DNA of 64,000 nt from Sclerodactyla briareus (lineage: Eukaryota; Echinodermata; Holothuroidea; Dendrochirotida; Sclerodactylidae), in contig JAODTK010004276.1 of assembly GCA_026419785.1 (NCBI GenBank), positions 221,518 through 285,517 on the forward strand. Reading direction: 5' to 3'. The notes below the pieces were generated by a model. It worked only from the letters and a program-made list of their open reading frames with translations, did not search any database and was not told where the DNA came from. Of the stretch, positions 1 to 11,188 are shown one piece after another; position 1 is the stretch's first letter, and the number at the start of each line of letters is the position of its first letter. The translations under genes were made by a program, and so were the position numbers.

Positions 1-247
1 CAAATTAGCATTATAAATAAACATGGTGTTTGCATTCTGGTATTCTTGCCTGCATGTTTTTTCTTGCCAACTCATTAGTCATATGAGTTTTGATGAATAG
101 TATTTGTTCTCCACAATGGGCAGATTAGACCATCCTGGTATGTGGTAGGCTCCAGCAATCTGTTCTGTTGATTGATACACTCTGTGTATCAATGTTCTGA
201 ATACCGCCCCTCTCCAATGATCGCTCCCCTTTACTTTTTTCAAGACG

Positions 248-1262
248 ACTACAAGCCATGCCCATTAGAGACAGGTCTACAGTACATATAAATAGCTGGG
301 ACAAAGACCAACCCTTAGCCTGCTCCCCTGTTCAATGTTGTAATTAGACCGCGTGATAAAACACAACATTGATTAGGGGGAGGGGTTTTCGAACGATTTT
401 GTCCGTGTTCTTTAATGTTTGTCTCTGCTTTTTCTGCCAAGATTGCCTTATGCAGTGAGTGAACACAACGAGTAGTTCTAAACTTCTAACTGCTTGCTGC
501 ACCACGTTAAGAAAATTGCCTCAATTTTGCATTGAAACCCGAAGCAAGACGGACGCAGCTTTAAACTCGTTAAATGTAATAGAAGACTACCACCTAGCCA
601 TGCCCATTAGAGACAGGTCTACAGTACATATAAATAGCTGGGACAAAGACCAACCCTTAGCCCTGCTCCCCTGTTCAATGTTGTAATTAGACCGCGTGAT
701 AAAACACAACATTGATTAGGGGGAGGGGTTTTCGAACGATTTTGTCCGTGTTCTTTAATGTTTGTCTCTGCTTTTTCTGCCAAGATTGCCTTATACAGTG
801 AGTGAACACAACGAGTAGTTCTAAACTTCTAACTGCTTGCTGCACCACGTTAAGAAAATTGCCTCAATTTTGCATGAAACCCGAAGCAAGACGGACGCAG
901 CTTTATACTCGTTAAATGTAATAGAAGACTACCACCTAGCCATGCCCATTAGAGACAGGTCTACAGTACATATAAATAGCTGGGACAAAGACCAACCCTT
1001 AGCCCTGCTCCCCTGTTCAATGTTGTAATTAGACCGCGTGATAAAACACAACATTGATTAGGGGGAGGGGTTTTCGAACGATTTTGTCCGTGTTCTTTAA
1101 TGTTTGTCTCTGCTTTTTCTGCCAAGATTGCCTTATACAGTGAGTGAACACAACAAGTAGTTCTAAACTTCTAACTGCTTGCTGCACCACGTTAAAAGAA
1201 AATTGCCTCAATTTTGCATGAAACCCGAAGCAAGACGGACGCAGCTTTATACTCGTTAAATG
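248..1262. repeat. Tandem repeat, period about 343 bp, ~3 copies
   Basis: The word gcgtgataaaacacaac recurs at about 351, 694 and 1,036, a spacing of 342-343 bases, and the units are nearly identical. Each unit contains catataaatagctggg (a TATA-like word) and a short open frame. 343 is not a multiple of three, so the frame shifts from unit to unit and the open frames are not a repeated protein. The first unit starts within divergent flank near 240. Confidence 0.9.
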
Positions 1263-1274
1263 TAATAGAATCGT

Positions 1275-1425
1275 TGCTAAAGCTGTTAATTACATCTCTG
1301 CAACACTAAGTGTTCAGGAATATTATGGTTTCAGGCTGTGTCCACTGCTGTCTCCACCGTCACTCCTGCTGGAAACTTTAGGCGTTGGCGCAATTAATGC
1401 TTTATCCGATTGATCTTGAACTTCT
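1275..1425 (+). repeat. Interspersed repeat, copy 1 (partner near 20,490-20,610)
   Basis: The segment shares ctaagtgttc...ggatattatgg, a stretch like ccgtcgtc...gcaggaaac, and taat..tccgattgatcttgaac with 20,490-20,605 in the same order. No coding signal was found. Confidence 0.6.
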
Positions 1426-2725
1426 TTACTTTATTATTAACTGGGATTTAGAATGGACATGGTGGTAAGACAACATGTCTGATATGGTGGATGTGAACAT
1501 GACCTAATATATTAAATCCATAATCTTGTGTGTTTTGGTTTGAGGAACTCTGGTCATGTAGCGAGACTTTTCCGATATCATGTTTCCTCATATCAAGATA
1601 TGATGTTAGAGAAAGATGGATTTCATTTTGACAGATTTTACTTTGGCCTTTCAAAACAAACTGATGTATCTCTTTTGTCAGTAGCTGATTCTGCCTGTCA
1701 ATCAATGGATCCAGATTTGTTTATATATATTCTTGGGGTCCATTTGGTGGGGGCCACTACTGGATCACCAAAAAGGCGTCCTCCAGCTTCAATTACAATC
1801 TCATATAAAGCAAGTTATCAATTTCAATTTCATGCATTTAATGGACAATATTTTTGGGGCTCATGAGAATTTATGGGTGCTGAAGACCACCCCTCCCCCT
1901 CCCTCCTCTGGAACCATGCCTAGTGCGATTGCCTAGTGTAATTTGTCATTCAGCCTTTACAATATTCCTGGAAATAAGCGTCAGTGATATTAAAAATTAT
2001 CATTCGATATCATTCAATACCCTGTACTACAAGAAAAACTTCAGTCAAAATCACAGCACTCAAATCATTTCTATTTTGAGAAATTGGTAACCAGTTGGCA
2101 AGTTTTGGAAAAAGCCGGCCAGCAGTAACAAATTTATCCGTTTTGCCACAGGGTCCTATTCCAGGAAATTACTAATTTTGACCTAAACCTTCTCAATCGT
2201 AGGTGTTATATCAGTCAATACGATCTATTACCACAGTATGGGTAAGCTTCATAGCTGGAAAGGAATACATGAAATAATGGCTGAATGGAATGGAATATCA
2301 TGGATTTGGTTTCCCCATGGTGGGTTCTTTCATGTGGATACCTTGAGTGAACAATGAACACAGGTACACCTTGATTAAGCAGGATTCCCTGTGGTTTGGA
2401 TTGGGGGGAGACACGCCCTGGATGTATTTTTCACCTGCCCATGGCTAAAGGCATCTTGCAATGTAGGGAACAATGTCTCAAATCATTGCTATACAAAAAA
2501 AAATATGATTCCATCTGTAATCAGAATCATTTGAAATTGGACCATCTGATGGTAGGACACTCATTCATAGAGTGACAACAGTTGTTGTTGTTGTTCTTGT
2601 CATCATATTCTGTGATTCTGTCACCTGAATCTTATGAGTATAATTTCACTCTGATCATTGCTTGAAAAATTTATAGATGTTGCTTTGTTTGGAATGTTAA
2701 AAGTCTTGATGCTGGAATACTTTAA
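1426..2725. other. Non-coding stretch, nothing recognised
   Basis: The overlapping short open frames at 1,448-1,936 match no family I know. A (GTT)n microsatellite of five units lies near 2,580-2,595. Confidence 0.5.
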
Positions 2726-2726
2726 G

Positions 2727-3148
2727 GGAAATTCCAGCCACAAAATATTTAAATGTCATATGAATGTGGCATTAAAAATCATGCCAATCAAACTTTGTTT
2801 CATGTTCATAGCATGTTCGGTTATGAAGTTATGAATTTTCAAAGATTAACAAATACTCACTGCTAATTTGGCAATTTGCAAATTGGCAACATTTGATGAC
2901 GTCATATCTACCAATTTGAGAGAAAATGTTAAGAAATATGTCTTTTCCCTTATGATTGGTAGATATGACGTCACAAAAAGGTTGCCAGTTTGCCGAAATC
3001 AGCAAATTACATGAAATTTGAGAAAACCATATCTTCCCAACCGAACATGCTATGAACCTGGAACAAAGTGATATTTAAATAATTTTTATTCTCTTTAACA
3101 TTGTAACACCAATATGAGTAATAATTTGGCTGTAATTTCCCTTTGAGA
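2727..3148. repeat. Long inverted repeat (fold-back element)
   Basis: The left arm (about 2,727-2,925) and the reverse complement of the right arm (about 2,950-3,148) share, in order, aagggaaatt.cagcc, tatttaaat, actttgtt, ttcatagcatgttcggtt, caatttgc and tgacgtcatatctaccaat. The arms are about 190 bases, imperfect, with a ~30-base loop. Each arm holds a TGACGTCA palindrome (a CRE-like word) near the loop. This is probably a fold-back MITE. Confidence 0.85.
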
Positions 3149-4957
3149 GACTTAGTCTTATTTAACACACAGCACTTCCTCTTTTGAGGTGACAAAGTTT
3201 CCAAAAGAATGATTGAATTTGAATTAGTTTAAATATTCTCCCGCCACCATTCTCTGCCAATATTTGACTGTCTTCTGACTTTCAGGATGATGGAATTAGG
3301 TCATTGGATGTGCAACCAAACCGGAGTACCATGGCAAGAAGTGATTCATGGATGTTTCTCTGTTCAAACAGTTAACAGCTAGACTTTTTTAATGGGAAGG
3401 TCTTGTTTTTCCAGACTGAGCAAAGATGTCTGACTGTCTTGATTCATGGGATCCTCTTTTGCTCAGAATAAAAAATGAGATGGAAGAACCAGAATTTATC
3501 CTGATTGCCAGATTGAACATGAAAGCCAGGACTGTTATTGAAGGCATTCACACTTGTAGCCAGAAAAAGAATCTCCTGGAAGGCCATTTTGATATTTGCA
3601 TAATGCTTGTACAATTAACACATTTCTTGATTAGAATAATGAAATATGTGACTAAAGTTATTTTGAACAGTATTTCCACTCTTAACACGTGCAGATTATT
3701 GGAGATGATAACAAAAAATATAAGCCATTTGACATAATATTTTTCAACCAAGTATTGCAATTCAATGTGTACATCCATGGGTCCATGCTGTTACCCACCA
3801 CACTGTTACCAAAAGATTAACTGCAGCATGACAACTCTTTAATCAACATAATTCAAGTCAGTAGTATAGCTCAAAATAATTCATTTTTGGTGCATGGATA
3901 TTGTGTACTATGAATTATTGATTTGCTTCACAGGTTTGAAGGGTCATTAGTAAGGACTTGAAATTGTAGAAGAAACAGAAGAACACAGGGCATCAGGCCC
4001 GATGTTAGCTTTTTTGACAAAAAAATTCAAAATCACAGTATCTTATATTCGGAGCCAGAAATTATCTACAAACCAAGGACATCCAAACGAGGACATCTTA
4101 AAAAAAAAATAATCACCTCTACCTCATTAACTAGGGATTTCTTTGAATTTTTACAAAATTTTACTTTCAGTCCATCAATTGCCCTTAATTAACAGTGGAT
4201 GCATATGCAATTTCCCAAATATAAGGCTCTGTTCATATAAATTCTTACATTCGGGCAAGTGAAAAGTAAAGTTAACGTCAGGCCCTGTAACATCTCCCTT
4301 TTTTTCCCTCAAAAATCAAGTTCACCACTGAAGAATTCAGACCTTTCACTGCCAGTTAACAATAAATTTGTCTGGATAGGACCATTTCCAATGATGACAT
4401 GTAAAGAAGTGATGTTAAAATCGCGCCTGGCTATAATTTTACCATAGAAATTTGATATTCTGGTAGAGATGTTTTACAGGTACAATCTTTTCCATTAAAA
4501 TTGCTCATAGAAATTACCGGAACATACTGTAGCCTGATATTCTCAAGGTGACCTCCTGTACATGGAAAAGGGAAAAATTGTCAATAGCAAATACTGTGTC
4601 TTCCCTAAACTATAGCTTACCAAAGTCGCTCTACTCATTGTCAAATAAAAAAAAAAAACCAATAAATCTAATTCTTCAGGAGACTTGGGGGGATTACAAA
4701 TTCTCTCAGACCATCATGCTACACGCCTTTCTCTTCATTTACCTCATACCAGATCTGAATCGACCCACTTCCAATCATCACCTGCAGCTCAGAGAACTTA
4801 AGGATATTTAGGCCAGCAGATGAAACATGCAATATGATGTTGAAATTATTATTCATGGGCAATTCAATTCGTAATCCATTCTACCATTGCAACCAATGCA
4901 AGTAAATGATCTTGCATTTTTAACATGAGATATTCGTTCCTACATTACAATTCCCAG
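3149..4957. other. Non-coding, probably INO80D intron or upstream sequence
   Basis: AT-rich sequence with scattered short open frames (for example 3,426-3,737 on +). None resembles INO80D N-terminal sequence or another known protein, and no repeat was recognised. Confidence 0.5.
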
Positions 4958-5112
4958 GCCGACGTTGCCAAACAGGACCGAGCGTTACTTGCTGCAGTAA
5001 GGAGAACGGAGATGACTGTCACGAGAGGTGGTTCCATTTGCCAGGCACTGCTTCAGACGTATCCTTTATGCACTGTACCACGAGCATGATCACTCAATCT
5101 TCCTCAATTCCT
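4958..5112 (+). CDS. INO80D: INO80D exon: first half of second C3Hc3H zinc finger
   Basis: The exon follows the acceptor ttcccag. It encodes TCCSKENGDDCHER and then, after a one-base loss near 5,026, VPFARHCFRRIL. This matches the Cys...Cys...LPFTRHC..HIL pattern of the second C3Hc3H finger of INO80D. Upstream codons in another frame (ADVAKQDRALL) may be the real start of the exon, which would imply a second indel near 4,990. The 3' end is uncertain. A GTGGGT donor after 5,112 and a weaker GTATCC after 5,058 both leave phase 1, and both fit the next exon. With the later donor the loop after the RHC cysteine/histidine pair is longer than in vertebrates and contains an extra Cys. Confidence 0.65.
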
Positions 5113-5885
5113 GTGGGTCATGGGTTAGGCTAGATTGGGAAGGTTTCAAAGTATACGCTGCCGGGAGAATAGAGACGAATATCGACGATATCAGTTTTTC
5201 TATTAGCAAATTTGATGCCATTGGTGGATGTAGAAATAGCAGTGAGTGGGTACCGGCGATATACACTACTTTCTATTCTGAGCATTCACAAATCACATTC
5301 CTTTCGATATTGATACTCTGAATGATGGTATTTATTGCCACATTGAGATCTCACCTGACTGCAGCGAGGATGAGGCTGCTGCAACCTCACTGTAACAAAA
5401 CGTCTTACCTGTGGTGAAATGGAACGGTGGTGGTAATTTACTCAGCTACAATTTACATTCACATGTGCATTAGCAACTATCAACACTGGCGGTTAAGATA
5501 GCCATCACCAAGTAGGAATACCTTTGGTTGTAACAATCAACCAAACAAACTGGCAAGTTGGTGATGAATTGCTACTTTGAAGGAGTACTCTTTTAAATAC
5601 CTACCCACTTGCTATTGGTATTAATAGGACATATATATAGGTCATGGGTCTTTCTCTGCCATAATTATGGTAATGTGAGTAAAAAAATTTCTCCCACCAT
5701 GTGTACCACGAGTTTGAAAAGGGTCAATTAACACTGAATGGGTGTCAGTACAGGCTTTGTAACAAGCACTAAATTTCAGAACTTGGACCGATGGCTTTCA
5801 GTAACACCAACGGGAACATTGGATATGAATAAGAATGGAGAGAAAATAGCAAATTATAGAAAAAAACATTAGATTCCAAAGCTGG

Positions 5886-6273
5886 GAGGCGGATAGGCCT
5901 CAGGTTGGTAGAGCTACTGACTGCAAAACCATTGATTGCGGGTTCAGAGCCCATCGGGAGCCCGAGGACTTTTCCGCAGGGCTGTGGACAAGGAGGTCTC
6001 CTGAATGTCACGCTACCCACTTGTTAAAGTGGGTTACCTTGTGAGGTGACTTGTGAAGAGTAGCGAGCGCCATATGTAGCAGCCCTATTGGGAAGTCCTC
6101 CGGGGGACACGATGAAGTTACATACTGAAGTGGTGCATCAGGAGAGAACAATCCAGAGTTTTCATGCTTATAGTATGGGTGTGACAAGTCACTAAAGATC
6201 GGGGGTAATATTTGTAAAGCGCTTTGAGCATGTCTTCGAATGGGAAAAGAGATATATAAGAAGAGATATTATT
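5886..6273 (+). mobile_element. tRNA-derived SINE, intact, with 8-bp target duplication
   Basis: The head has A-box-like and B-box-like words (ggttggtagagct; gcgggttcagagccc) in tRNA spacing, with a GCA (Cys-like) anticodon position in ctgcaaa. The body contains gcgagcgccatatgtagcag and the tail tttgtaaagcgctttgagca, ending in an AT-rich run. AAAGCTGG stands immediately before (5,878-5,885) and after (6,274-6,281), a clean target-site duplication. The element lies in an INO80D intron. Confidence 0.9.
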
Positions 6274-6408
6274 AAAGCTGGATGCTTTCTATACGGGGGA
6301 CACCAATTTAGTACCCCAATTAGCCATCTCTGATTTTGAGGCTGGCCCTGCCACCTCTGGCCTTGAATACAGAATAGGTCTATAGACATAACTCTCGGCC
6401 CTTTACAG

Positions 6409-6590
6409 GTTCGCTAGAGATATTTTTGGCTGTATCCATCCTTGACCCGCCTCTCAACATCCTGGAGGATGAGAATCAGATGCTGTTCTACCAGTGTGCG
6501 GCAGAGTTCCCCGGTGGACTGAGGTGCATTGAGCCGTGCTTCGATGTCATGAATGAACAGCCTCTCTGTATCGAGCATGCTAAAACAATG
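6409..6590 (+). CDS. INO80D: INO80D exon: second half of C3Hc3H zinc finger
   Basis: The exon is bounded by acceptor ctttacag and donor gtgagc, entering in phase 1 and leaving in phase 0. It is fully open. It encodes an acidic linker (NILEDENQ), then MLFYQC, GLRCIEPC, and the closing PLCIEHAKTM. These correspond to the LF..C...QCSVPVFD...PLCEEHAKKM part of the vertebrate protein, and the Cys and His ligands of the finger are kept. An extra Cys follows the IEP. This is the most secure exon of the gene, with no frame break. Confidence 0.85.
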
Positions 6591-6954
6591 GTGAGCAGCG
6601 TTATCAATAGTGCCAGTGCCAGTTGTATAGGAACAGCTAAAAGAGTGGACTTCATCCTGTTTCAAATACAGACACTGGATATTAATCAACTTAATCAACT
6701 TGCCTCCAGTCTCTGAGTCCATAGTCTCTCACCAGCTTTCTGTCATTCTCCATGAAATTCAAGGAGAGACTTCCTACAGCCCTTGTGGCATATTTGTGTG
6801 TGTTGTCACCCTCCCCATCAAAAATGACCGGTTATTATAAAATTTTGTATGTGGTATATCGGAGTTAACAATCTAATTAGATGTTATGTGTGGAGTCACA
6901 AATAGGGTAATTAGATTACACAAATCTGAATCCGTTTCTTTCTACATTCCGCAG

Positions 6955-7080
6955 AGGGTTGAACCTAAACTGAAGAAGCCCAGAAGAAACCGAAGCCTTT
7001 CGCTCTCACCAAGCCCTTCAGGAAGAGGAGGAACCAGCCGAAGAAGAACGTCAGACCTCAGAAGCCGATTCCTCCTGCAG
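6955..7080 (+). CDS. INO80D: INO80D exon: basic KP-rich linker
   Basis: The exon follows acceptor ccgcag and ends at donor gtgagg, entering in phase 0 and leaving in phase 1. It begins RVEPKLKKP. After the loss of one base near 6,986 it continues KKPKPFALTKPF, RKRRNQPKKN and VRPQKPIPPA. The run KP.ALTK followed by a poly-basic stretch and RPQKPIPPA is a hallmark of INO80D, immediately after the zinc finger. It is probably nuclear-localising or nucleic-acid binding, by inference from the charge. Confidence 0.85.
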
Positions 7081-7479
7081 GTGAGGAGTTATCATGTTCT
7101 CTCTGTTCGGTGCCTGTCAATTCCCTTTACCTAAACAGGGCTACCGGGCTGGGGGGGGGGGCAAACAAACGCATCCGCACCCGAGAGGACTGGGCTTAAA
7201 TTCTCTGGTTGGTCAGTCATACCTAATGTGTTGGTATATTGTGGTACACTTCATTTGAGCTTCATATAGGATGCAATGGGACCAACTGGGAACAAAAAAC
7301 ATGTTGGTGAGGATAGTATCCCCTTTTCAGTGCCATAGACACTCAGTCAAAATATTGTATACATCCATACCGCGTCATGGGTGAATATATTCAACATAGC
7401 TGGCTTGAACGAAAATGAAAAATTTGTGATTGTGTTAAACAACCACCCCTAATTTGGCCACTCTACCAAAACAAACATT

Positions 7480-7800
7480 TTTTAACAGAATATGATAGAG
7501 GGTTAAACTTGAAAATTCAGAGTTGGCAACACAACCCATCATGTGTGCAAGGATTATAGGGGGAACAGTTTTGTGTCCTGCAGGGGTAGCTATTTAAGGA
7601 CACCTCTTAGTGCCATTAAAGAGCATTCAGTTCTGAACGAATCATGTGTACTTTGAATCTTGATGGACTGCATTTTTCTGCCAAAATTGTTACTCGCTGG
7701 AATTTCCGGACCGCTCCGAAATTGGCTTGTATTGAAAATAAGGCGGCGCTGGAAAGCACCCAGTGTGAAAGGAGAGCCCGCATTGAAAGAGTTGAACCCG
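7480..7800 (+). repeat. Interspersed repeat family D, copy 1
   Basis: The segment shares ordered blocks with 42,150-42,430: catcatgtgt, ttagtgccat.aagagcattca, tgtactttgaatcttgatgg, and later gaaagcac...gcattgaaag. It lies inside an INO80D intron and shows no coding signal. Confidence 0.65.
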
Positions 7801-8724
7801 GGACTTAGGGAGTGAGGATCAATCTCAATTAACTTATAATCGCCTGTGCCAATCTACTGTGCAATTTACAGCAAGGATGGATAAACCTCATTCTACCATA
7901 ATCTGCATTAACATATCGTGCCTTATTTCCAGCACGTATCAGCTGAAATTGGCTCTTGAGGTTTGATAGAACAAAAAAAGTATCAGCCTGGGTGCTTGAG
8001 ACGTTTGAGACAGGCCACTGCCTATGCACTACCTACAAAAGTTTGGGCCAATGTGGAACAACATATTCCTTTAACATTGTTACAATTCTACTGTTAGAAA
8101 TGTGCAACATATATAATGTAGGTTCCACAGCAGTGCCTGAACTGCATCTGTTGTATGCAGGGCCCAGCCAATGCATCCATATATCATTCCACCCTCGTTT
8201 TGCTGATGTACATTCAAGAATTTGAGTACGTTATTGGCGTATAATAGATACACTATAGATAGTTTATGGCTTTGAAAACCCCCTGAGATGAAATGGACTA
8301 ACTTAGAATACATACTTTTGATTGGTTTCATCCCGGACAGTGGGCATTAATATTGTCTCATTTGTCTAGGAATAGTCCATTCTCCCCTCAAAGAGTGAAC
8401 ATATATTGAGAAAAAGAAGTTATGCAGAAATGCTTAATAATCATGCAGGTGGATGGTATACTGTAACTGATGCTGTATGCTCAGCAAGTACACCATGAAA
8501 AGAAAGAAAAAGTGAGATTTGAAATCCTCTTTTCATCTGTGCTAGATGACAATCTGTGCTATGTCCCTTGATGTTTAGAAGGTATCTGAAGGGAGAATGT
8601 CGGCTTCTGTAAACAGGAAACCGATCATTTCATCCATGTCATTGGTGGATATTGCAGAACATTCTGTAGGTTCACAGGGAATGGACTTGTTTTGTAATAT
8701 TCTCTTTCTCTTTGCCTCATTTAG

Positions 8725-8991
8725 AACCCCTCAAGTGTCGCCCAAAGCTGCCTCCTTCAGCACCAAGTTCACCCCAGGTGCGACCACACCCACCCCTTCG
8801 TGCGAAGCCAGATGCTGCCGAGGAGGGCAGAGACCGAGATGGATCTCATCCTGGTGCGGAATGACGAGATCTCGAGAGCATGGTCGCGGCCAGCGAACAG
8901 GTCGAGGGCGGTACTCTCAACTCGGACGCAGAGGAGGAAGACATCTCAAAGCTGCTGCCAAAAAGTCCCGAACTCAACACATATCTTGGAG
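8725..8991 (+). CDS. INO80D: INO80D exon: proline-rich then acidic segment
   Basis: The exon follows acceptor tcatttag and ends at donor gtgagg; both ends are phase 1. Joined to the previous exon it reads EPLKCRPKLPPSAPSSPQ and then RAKPDAAEEGRDRDGSHPG. An in-frame TGA stands at 8,862-8,864. The same frame goes on as ESMVAASEQVEGGTL, NSDAEEEDIS and KLLPKSPELNTYLGG. The acidic stretch and the LLPKSPEL segment correspond to the DVLPRLPDDL region upstream of GKNGD in vertebrate INO80D. The stop is either a base error or a true nonsense change. Nothing else in the exon is damaged. Confidence 0.75.
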
Positions 8992-9479
8992 GTGAGGCTC
9001 GCAGGCCATAGCACCCATTGCCGTTGTGTGTGGCTCCCTGTATAACGCACTTACCAAACGCATGCCACACTGAAATACCCCATCAAATGTGGGTCATTGT
9101 CGATTCAAAGTGACCCACATGTGCACCACACTTTCTTTTAATGGTCAGTCGCAAAGCTATGTGTCATTTTACTCCGGAATACGTGGACGTTGATACAGCT
9201 AATTAAAGAGCTGACTACTAGTGGATCACTTCAGAAATGTAAGTCATATTAATGACTGAGGGGTGTATCGTGTAAAAGAATGTATGGACACACCATGGAC
9301 AGTGACCACCCTGGTCGCGGGTCTGGGGGGTGCATCATTCAACTGAGAAGGAAGTTGAGAAGGAAGCTGTGGGCATGCCGGATTATGTTTTATTGGTAAA
9401 AACAGGAAGAGTCATAATCGTGGCATATAAACCGGGGTGTAACCACGATCTATAGTGGCCCTGCAGGCATTTCCTTGAT

Positions 9480-10330
9480 AGACCTTTAAATAATGATATT
9501 TTTTTCCGGTTGTGCAATTGCGACAAAATTTTCAGGGTAGCATCGGGGTTGGGTGAACACGATCTGATTAGATTTTGGGCACAAAAGTCACTAATTAGGT
9601 AAGGTAATTAGCTATTTTATGTAATTATTTTGTTTAGGCTCGTTAGCAAGATTACGGAGAAACCATAGGTGATGGTGACTTGGATTGGCAGTTAATACGG
9701 GATGTGAGGTAGATGAAATGATTAGATTTCAAGCATAAATATCGGAAATTAAGTCGTTAAATGTGCCATAATTTATGCGAAAAATCAAGTTTGTCGGATT
9801 TTCACGAAACTTGGTGAATATGGTCAACCTTCAGTCCCAAAACTTTTTAACACAGATTCGGGGTTCAATGGAGGTTGTTCAACGTACCTAATTTGCATAA
9901 TTTATGCGACATCTTCAAGTTGCTTGGATTTCATGAAACCTGGTGGGTATGGTTTACCTTGAGTTCCAATTTTTTTATCATGGATTCAGGGTCACTGGAG
10001 GTCCATTCAAACGTGTCAATTTGCATAATTTATGCATAATTGAAAGTTGGCCGGATTATTGTGCGAACTTGGTTAAATGCCCTAAATTGCATTAATTTAG
10101 GTCTTTTAGTAAACCAGTGCAACAAAAAACTTTTTCCTTTGTGACATTGTTCAATAATCAGTCCTTTCGAATTTGAATTGGTCACTGATTAGTAGGCTGT
10201 TTCGGTTAGATGCTAATACCAAATTCTTTAAGCACACATAGAGTGCCTTAATGTTTGCATGGTGACTATCGAAGTCAACACTGATCGCGCAACCAGGCGA
10301 GACATTGGGGGGATCGCCTTGTTTAAAAAT
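9480..10330 (+). repeat. Interspersed repeat family A, copy 1 (most complete)
   Basis: The copy contains ttgcgacaaaattttcag, ggtgaacacgatctgattag, and aagtcactaatta with gctattttatgtaattatt. After these come units of about 127 bases, each beginning aatttgcataatttatgc and running through gattttcacgaaacttggtg to caatggaggt (units near 9,762, 9,889 and 10,016). It ends with cctttcgaatttgaattgg and gcgcaaccaggcgaga. Partners lie at 22,430-22,930 and 45,490-47,760. No open frame is shared, so the family is probably non-autonomous. It lies in the last INO80D intron. Confidence 0.8.
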
Positions 10331-11089
10331 ATTTTTGGCTATTTTGAATCAGTCAGTAACAGTTTCACCTGGCAAAAAATGGACTGTGCCCTGCTATTGT
10401 CTAATTTTCTTGCGATGGGAGGTGGGCATTAGCCCGGATGCGTATTACTCTCAGGAATTGGGATGTATAACCCCCAGAAATTGAGGCATATCACTCTCAG
10501 ACTTGGTGTATAACCCTCAGAAATTAAGAGAGTATAAACACTACCAAGCTCGTCATATGTGCGGCTACCTTCTCATATGGAACAGTCAACTTGGGGGTGA
10601 CATCTAGGTAGTGTCCAAGCAGATGATTCTGGCTATTATGACTCTTATTTGCACTGCAAAGCTTACCTTTTCCCTTATGCATTGTCAACTGTAAGACACA
10701 TGCCTCACTACCCTGTGACAAGTTAAGTAATTAGACATGTGCTGGCGGGGGGTGTGTAGGGTAAGCCTGCGGACCTTGGATACCCTGCAAAATGGCCTTT
10801 GGAACCTGGTTTATCGAAAGGCACATTGAATTTATGTCGTTTGTCCTCTGGTGAATTAAATGCCCTACCTGTTGTTCAGGGCCAACTGTAGTCCCCATTC
10901 CACCATTTTCTTTCAATATGAAAAGTCAGGAAAATTGCATGGATTATGCCAAATTGCTGCTGGGATCTTGAAATGACCTTCAGGTTGTTTAAAACTAAAA
11001 ACCGTCCACAATATCGAGTTTCATTCAAATTGAAAAGTCAGCAAAATTGATGTTTGGTGAACACTGGTGACCTTGAAATCACCATCATG

Positions 11090-11188
11090 TTTTTTTTTTT
11101 TTTTTTTTATTTTAAATTTTTTATGACAAAATGACTTGTCTGCAACCCACCAGGTTTCAAATAAATCGAGGTGGGGGGGGGGGGGGGG
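11090..11188. repeat. Poly-T and poly-G tracts
   Basis: A run of about 19 T (11,090-11,108) and, 65 bases later, a run of about 17 G interrupted by one T. These are simple-sequence tracts and were probably hard to call accurately. Confidence 0.8.

Noticed and set aside
459-1028. Repeated open frames of 75 and 63 codons with the same peptide end
   Set aside because: They come from the 343-bp tandem repeat. The period is not divisible by three and no initiation context or homologue is evident.
1448-1936. Upstream INO80D exon from overlapping frames
   Set aside because: The peptides show no C3Hc3H cysteines and no match to the N-terminal half of INO80D.
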